Of a stretch of 41,998 nt of DNA, positions 25,106-32,541 are shown piece by piece; position 1 is the first letter of the stretch, and every line of letters begins with the position of its first letter. Origin of the DNA: JBPCNH01 sp051001455 (GTDB lineage: Bacteria > Actinomycetota > CADDZG01 > WHSQ01); the NCBI GenBank assembly GCA_051001455.1, contig JBPCNH010000042.1, forward strand, positions 1 to 41,998, given 5' to 3'. A program made the translations under genes and the position numbers. Below the pieces are notes generated by a model that was given only the letters and a program-made list of their open reading frames with translations, did no database searches and was not told the DNA's origin.

Positions 25106-26371
25106 GTGGCTAAAGGGGTCAAGGTAGAGAGCACTTCCGGCGACACCGCCGTCGTACAGGTGCCTCCTGCGAAGATCACTGCCGAAGCGGCGCGCGCTGA
25201 GGTCGAACAGATCATCAAGGAAGCTCAGCGCTCTGGTTCGATCACCGCAGCGGACCTCGCCGAGAAGCTATCGGTTCTCGATATCACTCCGGACGACACC
25301 GACGCTGTCTACCAACGTCTCGTGGAGTCGGCAGTGGACGTTGTCGAAGATGAAGATTTCCAGGAAGAAGAGCAAGAAGAGGCCGTCGTCGAGAAGCCGG
25401 AGCCTGCCGCCGTAGAGGACGACAGGGTTCGTGCCCGCCGCGAGGTGGACATGGCCATGAAGGCTCCCACCAACGACCCGGTCCGGATGTATCTGAAGGA
25501 GATCGGGCGGGTGGCCCTTTTGACCGCTCAAGAGGAAGTCAGTCTCGCCAAGCGGATAGAGGCGGGGGAGCAGGCCACGGCCGAGCTTGCCGAGGGGAAG
25601 GCCGACGACGATCGAGCCTTCGAGTTGCGCTACATCGAGCGGGACGGGCAGCATGCCAAGCGCCACCTCGTCGAGGCGAACCTGCGTCTCGTCGTTTCCA
25701 TCGCCAAGCGGTATGTGGGCCGGGGGATGGCCTTCCTCGATCTGATCCAGGAAGGGAATCTGGGTCTGATCCGGGCCGTCGAGAAGTTCGATTACTCCAA
25801 AGGGTTCAAGTTCTCGACCTACGCGACGTGGTGGATCCGCCAGGCCATCACTCGCGCGATCGCCGACCAAGCTCGCACCATCCGTATCCCGGTCCACATG
25901 GTGGAAACGATCAACAAACTCGTGCGCATCCAGCGTCAGCTCCTTCAAGATCTAGGCCGGGAACCTACCGCCGAGGAGATCGGCAAGGAGATGGAGCTCA
26001 CACCGGTGAAGGTCCGGGAGATCCAGAAGATCTCGCAAGAGCCCGTGTCCCTCGAGACACCGATCGGTGAGGAAGAAGATTCGTCGCTGGGCGACTTCAT
26101 CGAAGACTCAGATGCCGTCGTCCCTCTGGAGCGAGCCTCGTTCAAGTTGCTGCAGGAGCAGCTGGAATCAGTACTGCTGACGCTCTCCGATCGCGAGAAG
26201 GAAGTGATCCGGTTGCGGTTCGGACTCGTGGATGGTCAGCCACGTACCCTCGAAGACGTCGGCAAGAAGTTCGGTGTGACGCGCGAGCGGATCAGACAGA
26301 TCGAATCAAAGACGCTCTCGAAGCTGCGTCACCCATCGCGCAGCCAGAAGCTGCGCGATTACCTGGAGTAG
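25106..26371 (+). CDS. rpoD: Principal RNA polymerase sigma factor
   Basis: Primary sigma-70 of 421 residues. Region 1.1-like N-terminus (about 20-80) is followed by an acidic stretch. Region 1.2 is DPVRMYLKEIGR; region 2 has AFLDLIQEGNLGLIRAVEKF and FSTYATWWIRQAITRAI for -10 recognition and melting. Region 3 includes PVHMVETINKL, and region 4.2 has a helix-turn-helix TLEDVGKKFGVTRERIRQIE. The long non-conserved insert of proteobacterial RpoD is absent, typical of actinobacterial HrdB/SigA. It starts with GTG two bases after dnaG with a GGGGGAA ribosome binding site. Confidence 0.96.
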   Translation: MAKGVKVESTSGDTAVVQVPPAKITAEAARAEVEQIIKEAQRSGSITAADLAEKLSVLDITPDDTDAVYQRLVESAVDVVEDEDFQEEEQEEAVVEKPEPAAVEDDRVRARREVDMAMKAPTNDPVRMYLKEIGRVALLTAQEEVSLAKRIEAGEQATAELAEGKADDDRAFELRYIERDGQHAKRHLVEANLRLVVSIAKRYVGRGMAFLDLIQEGNLGLIRAVEKFDYSKGFKFSTYATWWIRQAITRAIADQARTIRIPVHMVETINKLVRIQRQLLQDLGREPTAEEIGKEMELTPVKVREIQKISQEPVSLETPIGEEEDSSLGDFIEDSDAVVPLERASFKLLQEQLESVLLTLSDREKEVIRLRFGLVDGQPRTLEDVGKKFGVTRERIRQIESKTLSKLRHPSRSQKLRDYLE

Positions 26372-26380
26372 GCGTCGCTC

Positions 26381-26668
26381 TTAGGCGTTGGGAGGCGGAG
26401 CTACAGACAGGCTCCCGTGGTCGTTGCCGGAGCGCCGTTCCCGCACCGCGTCGCCGACCTTCTCCGCACCTTCCGTGGCGAGGTTGCGTGCTTGACCGAT
26501 CCCCGTCTCGACCGCGTCTTTGGCTTTAACGGAGGCCTGCCGGAACTGCGGTGACGACTGGACGTTCTCGTAGAGACGCCGCAGCTGCTCGTAGCGCTCG
26601 CGTCCTGCTTTGGCGCCCAGCACGTACCCGGCGCCGAACCCGATGAACAGACCCAGTCGACCTCTCAT
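26381..26668 (-). CDS. YtxH-like small membrane-anchored protein
   Basis: About 95 residues: one N-terminal glycine-rich hydrophobic segment (LGLFIGFGAGYVLGAKAGRER) followed by a charged amphipathic helical region, the YtxH pattern. The open frame continues 12 codons upstream, but a GGAGG five bases before the ATG at 26668 fixes the start there. It is convergent with rpoD, with only 9 bp between the stops. The function is unknown; YtxH proteins are general-stress associated in Bacillus. Confidence 0.75.
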   Translation of the reverse strand: MRGRLGLFIGFGAGYVLGAKAGRERYEQLRRLYENVQSSPQFRQASVKAKDAVETGIGQARNLATEGAEKVGDAVRERRSGNDHGSLSVAPPPNA

Positions 26669-26797
26669 GTGAACCTCCATCGCTCTGCTGATTGCTTTCG
26701 TCAATCTAATCTAATGCCCATCTGTCGACGTCTTAAGCGGAGGGTAGGGGGAGCGCCGGAACAGGAGCCGGGGCCACGGTCGGCCCGAGGCGCCGGG

Positions 26798-26803
26798 TAG
26801 GAT
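26798..26803 (+). promoter_or_regulatory. Putative -10 box of the tRNA-Asn gene
   Basis: TAGGAT ten bases before the mature 5' end of the tRNA, so a precursor with a very short 5' leader is expected. It shares the TAGNNT form seen upstream of several protein genes here. Confidence 0.35.
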
Positions 26804-26813
26804 GTGACCTCGT

Positions 26814-26886
26814 TCCGAGGTAGCTCAATCGGCAGAGCAACCGGCTGTTAACCGGTAGGTTGTGGGTTCGAGTCCCACCCTCGGAG
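26814..26886 (+). tRNA. tRNA-Asn (anticodon GTT)
   Basis: A full 73-nt cloverleaf. Acceptor stem TCCGAGG/CCTCGGA; D stem GCTC/GAGC; anticodon stem ACCGG/CCGGT with loop CTGTTAA (anticodon GTT); variable AGGTT; T stem GTGGG/CCCAC with loop TTCGAGT; discriminator G. All stems are perfectly paired. The CCA end is not encoded. Confidence 0.97.
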
Positions 26887-26896
26887 CTGCCCAGCT

Positions 26897-26914
26897 TCCG
26901 GAGCGGTTTCCGGA
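26897..26914 (+). terminator. Stem-loop between tRNA-Asn and the glycosyltransferase gene
   Basis: TCCGGA-GCGGTT-TCCGGA forms a six-pair hairpin 10 bases after the tRNA. There is no U-tract, so it may be a processing or weak termination structure rather than an intrinsic terminator. Confidence 0.3.
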
Positions 26915-26920
26915 TTGCCC

Positions 26921-26926
26921 TACAGT
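26921..26926 (+). promoter_or_regulatory. Putative -10 box of the GT4 gene (leaderless promoter)
   Basis: TACAGT followed by six bases and the ATG at 26933. No ribosome binding site is available for that start. Confidence 0.4.
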
Positions 26927-26932
26927 TCCTGG

Positions 26933-28168
26933 ATGCCGAGGTCACCTATCCGTATCGCTCTCTTGTCGTACCGCGCTCACCCAGAGGTGGGCGGGCAGGG
27001 CGTATACGTGCGCCATCTGAGCGCGGCGCTGAACGAGCTGGGTCACGCGGTGACGGTCTTCGCCGGTCAGCCCTATCCCGATCTGCTGCCGGGTACCGGT
27101 CTCGTCCGCGTTCCGAGCCTCGACCTCTATCGGCCCGAGGATCCCTTCAGGCGTCCGGCTAAGGATGAGATACGCGATCTGATCGATATCGCCGAGTACG
27201 CAGCGATGTGTACGGGCGCCTTCCCCGAGCCGCTGACCTTCAGCATCCGGGCGGCCCGGGAGCTCCGTAAGCGAGCCGGACAGTTCGACCTCGTCCATGA
27301 CAACCAGACGCTCGCTTACGGCATCCTCGACATCGCAGCCCGCCAGCCGGTGGTTACGACCGTGCACCATCCGATCTCGATCGACCGCCGCATGGAGCTC
27401 GCGGGGACGGGGGGTCTCCTTGCCCGGATAGGAAAGCGGCGATGGTACTCATTCGTACGCATGCAAGGAAGGGTCGCCCGCCGGAGCAAGCATCTTCTGT
27501 CCGTTTCGGAGCAGTCGCGGGAGGACGTAGTAAGAGAATTCGCCGTCGCTCCCGAGCGTGTAACGGTTATACCTAACGGAGTCGACGCCGAGCTCTTCCG
27601 TCCCCTCCCTGAGATCTCCCGGGTTCCCGGACGGCTCGTGACGGTGGCCAGCTCGGCCTCTCCGGGGAAAGGCATGGGTTACCTGCTCGAGTCTGTGGCG
27701 AAGTTGGTGACAGAACGTGACGTCGAGTTGATCGTGATCGGTCGCGGCGGAGAGACGCCTGTGTTCTGGGAGCAGGTTCGCCACCTCGGCATCTCTCAGT
27801 ACGTCCGTGCCTTGGGCCGGGTCGATGCACTTACGATGGTCGAGACTTTCGCGCGGGCCGAGATAGCCATCGTTCCCTCGCTATATGAAGGCTTCTCCCT
27901 GCCGGCAGTGGAGGCGATGGCGATGGGGATCCCGCTCGTCGCCACCACCGGAGGTGCCCTAGGAGAGGTCGTGGGGCCGGCAGGCGTGCTGGTTCCACCC
28001 GCCGACGCCGGAGCGATGAAGGCGGCGATAGCCGATCTGCTGGACGACGACGCCCGGCGCACCCATCTCGGGAGGATAGGCAGGACGCGGGCTCTCGAAC
28101 GTTTCACCTGGCGCGCTACGGCAATGGCGACGGCAGCTCTTTACGAGAAGGCCATCCGGTCGTGCTGA
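26933..28168 (+). CDS. Glycosyltransferase family 4 (GT-B fold)
   Basis: Retaining GT-B glycosyltransferase of about 411 residues. The N-terminal acceptor domain opens RIALLSYRAHPEVGGQGVYV, the GT4 glycine-rich loop. The C-terminal donor domain has VIPNGVDAELF, the ASSASPGKGMGYLLE phosphate loop and the E-x7-E motif EGFSLPAVE with Glu319 and Glu327. ATG 26933 is chosen because it begins directly before the first beta strand and has the leaderless spacing; an upstream codon at 26915 is possible. It overlaps the following methyltransferase by 7 bp. It probably uses a nucleotide sugar on a lipid or small-molecule acceptor; the identity is unknown. Confidence 0.9.
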   Translation: MPRSPIRIALLSYRAHPEVGGQGVYVRHLSAALNELGHAVTVFAGQPYPDLLPGTGLVRVPSLDLYRPEDPFRRPAKDEIRDLIDIAEYAAMCTGAFPEPLTFSIRAARELRKRAGQFDLVHDNQTLAYGILDIAARQPVVTTVHHPISIDRRMELAGTGGLLARIGKRRWYSFVRMQGRVARRSKHLLSVSEQSREDVVREFAVAPERVTVIPNGVDAELFRPLPEISRVPGRLVTVASSASPGKGMGYLLESVAKLVTERDVELIVIGRGGETPVFWEQVRHLGISQYVRALGRVDALTMVETFARAEIAIVPSLYEGFSLPAVEAMAMGIPLVATTGGALGEVVGPAGVLVPPADAGAMKAAIADLLDDDARRTHLGRIGRTRALERFTWRATAMATAALYEKAIRSC

Positions 28169-28878
28169 CCATCAGATATGAGCGACTCGGGATCGCTGCG
28201 GGCGAGACAGTTCTCGATCTCGGGTCGGGTAACGGACGTCATACCTTCGAAGCGTTGCGCCGCGGCGCCCGGGTGATAGGTGCGGACCTAGACGATGCCT
28301 CGCTCAAAGACATCAAGGCTATCGCTGCCGCGATGGAACTCGAGGGGCAGACGCCGGCCGGCGCATCGTGTGGTTGCGCCGTCTCCGATGCGCTCGCGTT
28401 ACCTTTCGCGGACGGATCTTTCGATCGCGTGATCGCCTGCGAGGTTCTCGAACACATCGAGCGTGATGAGCTCGCTATGGACGAGATCGCCCGAGTGTGC
28501 AAGCCCGGGGGAAGCATCGTCGTCAGCGTTCCGAGGGCGGTGCCCGAAGCTATCTGTTGGATGTTGTCACGCGAGTATCACTCCAACGAGGGCGGGCACG
28601 TTCGCATCTACCGCCGCCGGCAGATATCGAGGCGCTTGAGAAAGGCGGGTTTCAGGATCACCGGAAACCATCACGCCCACGCGCTGCATGTGCCGTTGTG
28701 GTGGTTCCGATGCCTCTTTGGGCCGGGGCGCGATTCCCTGCTACCGAGGCTGTATCACCGGTTTCTCATATGGGACATCGAGCATCCGAACCTCTTCGTC
28801 CGGCTGGTCGAGCGGGCCCTCGATCCGCTGATGGGCAAGAGCCTCGTCGTTTACCTAGAGAACGAGACAGCGCGGTGA
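28162..28878 (+). CDS. Class I SAM-dependent methyltransferase
   Basis: 238-residue Rossmann methyltransferase. Motif I is VLDLGSGNGRH at 17-27; the acidic residue after beta 2 is in VIGADLDD; motif II-like region is FDRVIACEVLEHI, then CKPGGSIVVSVPR. This is the Methyltransf_11/UbiE-like layout. It starts with GTG inside the glycosyltransferase 3' end and its stop overlaps the next gene (GTGA), so three genes are coupled. Target and product are unknown; the aromatic- and His-rich C-terminal half could bind a hydrophobic acceptor, which is inference. Confidence 0.88.
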   Translation: MLTIRYERLGIAAGETVLDLGSGNGRHTFEALRRGARVIGADLDDASLKDIKAIAAAMELEGQTPAGASCGCAVSDALALPFADGSFDRVIACEVLEHIERDELAMDEIARVCKPGGSIVVSVPRAVPEAICWMLSREYHSNEGGHVRIYRRRQISRRLRKAGFRITGNHHAHALHVPLWWFRCLFGPGRDSLLPRLYHRFLIWDIEHPNLFVRLVERALDPLMGKSLVVYLENETAR

Positions 28879-29918
28879 TCAGGGTCGCTGCCGGCTTAGA
28901 TCTCGGTATGACGACTGATGCCATCGCCAGTATCCAGGCGCCGGACGGTTCGATCCCCTGGGAGCGCGGGCGTCACACGGATCCCTGGAATCACGTTGAG
29001 GCAGCGATGGGTCTAGACGTAGGGGAAAGGCATGCCGAGGCAGCCGCCGCTTACCGCTGGCTCGCTCGTACGCAGAGACAAGACGGCTCCTGGTTCGCGT
29101 CGTACACGGACAGCCTCCCCGACACGGGCATGGTCGACGCGAATTTCTGTGCCTACATCGCTACTGGTGTCTGGCATCACTACCTGGCCACGGGAGATGA
29201 CGCGTTCTTAGGCGAGATGTGGCCGGTGGTGGAGCGAGCCGTGGAGTTCGTATTGTGCCTGCAGATGCCGGACGGGTCTATCGCCTGGGCACGCGACGAT
29301 GGCTATCGGCCGTGGCCCGGAGCGCTATTGACGTCGTGTTCCTCGATCCACCTCAGTCTCAGATGCGCGGTCACGATCGCCGAGACGCTCGGTGCCGAAC
29401 GACCGGACTGGGAGCTCTCCATCGCCTCGCTGCGCCGAGCGATCACCGAGCGCGAATGGGCGTTCGAGAGTAAAGAGCGCTTCGCTATGGATTGGTATTA
29501 CCCGGTTCTCGGGACGGCTGTCGAAGGCAGCGCTGCGCGGACGCGATTGGCAGAAGGGTGGCACGTCTTCGTCGAGACCGGAAGCGGTGCCCGCTGCACG
29601 TCCGACCGGCCGTGGGTCACGACGGGGGAATCCGGAGAGCTGGTCCTCGCATGTCACGCGGCGGGTCTCGAGGAGGAAGCGCGGCACATCTTCCGCTGGG
29701 TGCAGCACCTGCGAGCGGAGGACGGTCTGTATTTCACGGGTGCCAACGCTCCTGCGGGAGATCCGTGGCCGTGTACCGAGAAAACGACCTGGAGTGCCGG
29801 GGCGATCCTGCTGGCTGCAGATGCCCTCTACGGCGAAGGGGGCACCACGGGGCTCTTCAAGGGCGAGGGTTTGGTGGCGGCTCCGTCGGTGTTCGGATCT
29901 CTGGAAGACCCGGTCTAG
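28875..29918 (+). CDS. Alpha-toroid protein, prenyltransferase/squalene-cyclase-repeat like
   Basis: About 347 residues with several QW-like repeats of the terpenoid cyclase/prenyltransferase superfamily: QAPDGSIPWE, TQRQDGSWFAS, QMPDGSIAWA and RAEDGLYFTG, each between helical pairs. That predicts an (alpha/alpha)6 barrel. Conserved Trp, Asp and Glu residues (DPWNHVEAAMGL, PCTEKTTWSAG) line the expected cavity. No DxDD cyclase motif or prenyltransferase zinc site is obvious, so glycoside-type chemistry or a binding role is equally possible. GTG 28875 is chosen because it overlaps the methyltransferase stop; the frame itself is open much further upstream. Confidence 0.75.
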   Translation: MIRVAAGLDLGMTTDAIASIQAPDGSIPWERGRHTDPWNHVEAAMGLDVGERHAEAAAAYRWLARTQRQDGSWFASYTDSLPDTGMVDANFCAYIATGVWHHYLATGDDAFLGEMWPVVERAVEFVLCLQMPDGSIAWARDDGYRPWPGALLTSCSSIHLSLRCAVTIAETLGAERPDWELSIASLRRAITEREWAFESKERFAMDWYYPVLGTAVEGSAARTRLAEGWHVFVETGSGARCTSDRPWVTTGESGELVLACHAAGLEEEARHIFRWVQHLRAEDGLYFTGANAPAGDPWPCTEKTTWSAGAILLAADALYGEGGTTGLFKGEGLVAAPSVFGSLEDPV

Positions 29919-29921
29919 AAC

Positions 29922-30476
29922 ATGACCTCACCAGAGGAGCAGCAGGGGAGGATCCATGCAGAGAACCCGTTCCGCGACCCGCCCGAGGCCCGGTCTCCGG
30001 CGCGCCGTTTGCGGGGCCGTTTGCCTGCGCCCGTCACGCTGTGGACGGCTCAAGGGGTCGAAGGTCCTACGGGGCTGACCGTGTCCTCCGTGCTCGTTGC
30101 GGAAGGAGAACCGGCCGTCATCCTGGGACTCATCTCCTCGACCGCCGACCTCTACGAGGCGATCCTCGAGAGTCGTCGATTTCTCGTCCACGTTCTCGAG
30201 CACTCCGACAAGGAGTTGTCTGAACGGTTCGCCGGATTGCGACCGGCCCCGGGAGGACTCTTCGAAGGCGTAACCGTAGAGGACTCTCCGTTCGGACCTG
30301 TCCTGACGGATCTACAGACACGTGCCTACTGCTCGCTGGTCGACGCCCGCGAGACCGGATACCACCAACTCGTCACCGGCCACATCGAAGACCTACGGGT
30401 GGACGAGGTTCCGACGCCCCTCGTTCATCTGCGCGGTAAGTACCGCGATCTCGATCCGAACCACGACGATTTATAG
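29922..30476 (+). CDS. Flavin reductase-like domain protein
   Basis: 184 residues matching the FMN-binding split-barrel flavin reductase family: PAPVTLWTAQG, GPTGLTVSSVLVAEGEPAVILG, then STADLYEAILESRRFLVHVLE, with a late HLRGKYRDL. It probably binds FMN and may supply reduced flavin to an unknown monooxygenase or act as an oxidoreductase itself. It begins 3 bp after the alpha-toroid gene and ends the coupled set that starts with the glycosyltransferase. Its stop overlaps the convergent methyltransferase gene by 6 bp. Confidence 0.87.
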   Translation: MTSPEEQQGRIHAENPFRDPPEARSPARRLRGRLPAPVTLWTAQGVEGPTGLTVSSVLVAEGEPAVILGLISSTADLYEAILESRRFLVHVLEHSDKELSERFAGLRPAPGGLFEGVTVEDSPFGPVLTDLQTRAYCSLVDARETGYHQLVTGHIEDLRVDEVPTPLVHLRGKYRDLDPNHDDL

Positions 30477-31118
30477 AGGAGCCCCGGTCCTGCGCAAGAT
30501 CCTCAATGTTGCGCAACGGGCGATCTCTTCGAATGCCCCCGAGTCCGTCGCCCGCTCGAAGATCTGGCGTGGTGCCTGGCCCCCTTCATCGGGTAGATCG
30601 AAAACATCGTGGATCGCGAGGATGCCCTTCTCTGCGACATGAGGCGCCCACCCGCCGTAGTCGGCTTCCGCGGCATCTTGACTATGGCCACCGTCGATGA
30701 ACACCATCCCCAACGAGCGCTCCCAGCGTTCAGCGATCGATCGCGAGTCTCCGACCACCGCAACGACCGAGTTCTCGAGACCGGCCTTCACTATCGTCTC
30801 CTTGAAGACGGGCAGGGTGTCGATCTTGCCGGTTGCCGGGTCCACGAGGCGAGGATCGTGGTACTCCTCGCCCGGTTGGTGTTCCTCCGATCCTCGATGG
30901 TGATCCACCGAGAACAACACCGTCATCCGATTCTCCGCCGCCGCCCCCAGATAGATGGCGGACTTGCCGCAGTAGCTGCCGATCTCCAGAAGCGGACCGT
31001 GGAGCGCACCTTCCAACCCGGCTTCGTAGAGCGCCAGCCCCTCTTCTTCGGGCATGAAGCCGATAGCGTCACGCGCCTCCTGGCGTAGGTGTTCGTCCAC
31101 GCCTCCATCTTCCTCCAT
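30471..31118 (-). CDS. Class I SAM-dependent methyltransferase (Methyltransf_24 type)
   Basis: About 215 residues. Motif I is LLEIGSYCGKSAIYLG, followed by VLFSVDHHRG, then VVAVVGDSRSIAERW and MVFIDGGHSQDAAEADY, the catechol-O-methyltransferase-like arrangement in which DGGH is metal-associated. The frame is open up to 31295, but the ATG at 31118 gives a family-like N-terminus; a GTG six codons in, preceded by GGAGG-rich sequence, is an alternative. It diverges from the tryptophanase gene over 64 bp. The substrate is unknown. Confidence 0.83.
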   Translation of the reverse strand: MEEDGGVDEHLRQEARDAIGFMPEEEGLALYEAGLEGALHGPLLEIGSYCGKSAIYLGAAAENRMTVLFSVDHHRGSEEHQPGEEYHDPRLVDPATGKIDTLPVFKETIVKAGLENSVVAVVGDSRSIAERWERSLGMVFIDGGHSQDAAEADYGGWAPHVAEKGILAIHDVFDLPDEGGQAPRQIFERATDSGAFEEIARCATLRILRRTGAPL

Positions 31119-31169
31119 GCCCCATAGCTTGATGGGCCGCGGCAGCGACCGAGCGTCCCGCGGGCCGCA

Positions 31170-31175
31170 TAAGCT
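31170..31175 (+). promoter_or_regulatory. Putative -10 box of the tryptophanase gene (leaderless promoter)
   Basis: TAAGCT, seven bases, then the ATG at 31183, with no ribosome binding site. It lies in the short divergent region with the methyltransferase gene. Confidence 0.4.
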
Positions 31176-31182
31176 GCGGTTC

Positions 31183-32541
31183 ATGGATGAGACGTGGGAC
31201 ACCATCATCGAGCCGTTCCGCATCAAGAGCGTGGAGCCGCTTCGGTTCACGACCCGTGAGGAGCGCGAGGACGCGCTGAAGCGGGCGGGGTACAACCTGT
31301 TCGCTTTGACTTCCCAAGAGGTCCTGATCGACCTATTGACCGATTCCGGGACCGGTGCGATGTCCGCAGAGCAATGGGCAGCGATAATGCGAGGCGACGA
31401 GTCTTATGCCGGAAGCACGTCTTTCCAGAAATTCGTCCAGGTAGTAGGCGACCTCACGGGGCTCGAGCATGTGATCCCCGTGCACCAAGGCCGCGCCGCC
31501 GAGCGCATCCTCTTCGCCGAGACCGTGAAGGACGGAGACATCGTTCCGAACAACACTCATTTCGACACGACCAGAGCCAATGTCGAACACGAGGGTGCAA
31601 CTGCCTTAGATCTACCAGCTCTCGCGGCTGCTACGACTCAGTCGGACGAGCCATTCAAAGGGGATATGGACCTCGATCGTCTAGAGGAGGTCCTAGAGCA
31701 GAACCCCGGGCGCGTGCCCATGGTGTTCCTCACCGTGACCAATAACTCTATAGGCGGGCAGCCCGTCTCGATGGGAAACGTCAAGGGAGCGCGGGCCATC
31801 TGCGATCGTTTCGATGTTCCTCTGTTCCTCGACGCGGCTCGCTTTGCGGAGAACTCTTGGTTCGTGATTCAGCGCGAGGCAGGCTACGGCGACAAATCTC
31901 CAGAAGAGGTCGCCAAGGAGCTGTTTTCGTACGCGGACGGGGTGACCCTGAGTGCCAAGAAGGATGGGCTCGTAAACATCGGAGGATTCCTCGCCCTCAA
32001 GGATGATGAGCTGGCGGCACGGTGCAGGGCGCTCCTGATCTTGACCGAAGGATTTCCCACGTACGGCGGACTCGCCGGACGCGATCTGGAAGCGATAGCG
32101 CAGGGCTTGAAGGAGGTACTCGACCCCGACTACCTTCGTTACCGGGTTCGCACTGCGGAGTATCTGGCAGATCGTTGTGCGGAGGCCGGAGTTCCCACCG
32201 TGCGCCCGCCCGGTGGACATGCCGTCTATCTAGACGCGGGAGCGATGCTTCCGCACATCCCGCACGATCAATTCCCCGCCCAGGCACTCGTCGTCGAGTT
32301 GTACCGCGTAGGCGGCATCCGCGGGGTCGAGGTCGGCTCCGTGATGTTCGGACCGGCCGCGCAACACGAGCTCGTGCGATTGGCTTTACCCAGGCGCGTC
32401 TACACACAGAGCCATGTCGATTACGTAGGTGAGGTCGTCGCGAAGCTAGCCGAAGTTAAAGATTCACTGACCGGTTATCGGATCACCGAGGAACCCGAGT
32501 TCCTGCGACATTTCACTGCTCGGTTCGAGCCGGTTCCTTAG
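31183..32541 (+). CDS. tnaA: Tryptophanase (beta-eliminating lyase, PLP-dependent)
   Basis: PLP enzyme that cleaves tryptophan to indole, pyruvate and ammonia. About 452 residues. Signatures include GYNLFALTSQEV, VHQGRAAERILF, the cofactor region FLDAARFAENSWF and LSAKKDGLVNIGG; the Schiff-base lysine is one of Lys259/Lys260, most likely the second. Near the C-terminus it has VEVGSVMFG, YTQSHVD and LRHFTARF. The His443 in LRHF matches the tryptophanase-specific His, whereas tyrosine phenol-lyase has Phe and an MERG motif. Tryptophanase is therefore preferred. The start at 31183 is set by the family N-terminus. The 3' end overlaps the convergent kinase by 29 bp. No tnaC-like leader or tnaB permease is visible. 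Confidence 0.9.
   Translation: MDETWDTIIEPFRIKSVEPLRFTTREEREDALKRAGYNLFALTSQEVLIDLLTDSGTGAMSAEQWAAIMRGDESYAGSTSFQKFVQVVGDLTGLEHVIPVHQGRAAERILFAETVKDGDIVPNNTHFDTTRANVEHEGATALDLPALAAATTQSDEPFKGDMDLDRLEEVLEQNPGRVPMVFLTVTNNSIGGQPVSMGNVKGARAICDRFDVPLFLDAARFAENSWFVIQREAGYGDKSPEEVAKELFSYADGVTLSAKKDGLVNIGGFLALKDDELAARCRALLILTEGFPTYGGLAGRDLEAIAQGLKEVLDPDYLRYRVRTAEYLADRCAEAGVPTVRPPGGHAVYLDAGAMLPHIPHDQFPAQALVVELYRVGGIRGVEVGSVMFGPAAQHELVRLALPRRVYTQSHVDYVGEVVAKLAEVKDSLTGYRITEEPEFLRHFTARFEPVP

Noticed and set aside
26814..26886. tRNA-Asn as an attachment site for an integrated element
   Set aside because: No integrase gene and no repeated tRNA 3' end are found in the window.
28497..28874. Longer N-terminus of the alpha-toroid protein
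   Set aside because: It lies wholly within the methyltransferase gene in another frame and is not protein-like; GTG 28875 overlaps the preceding stop.
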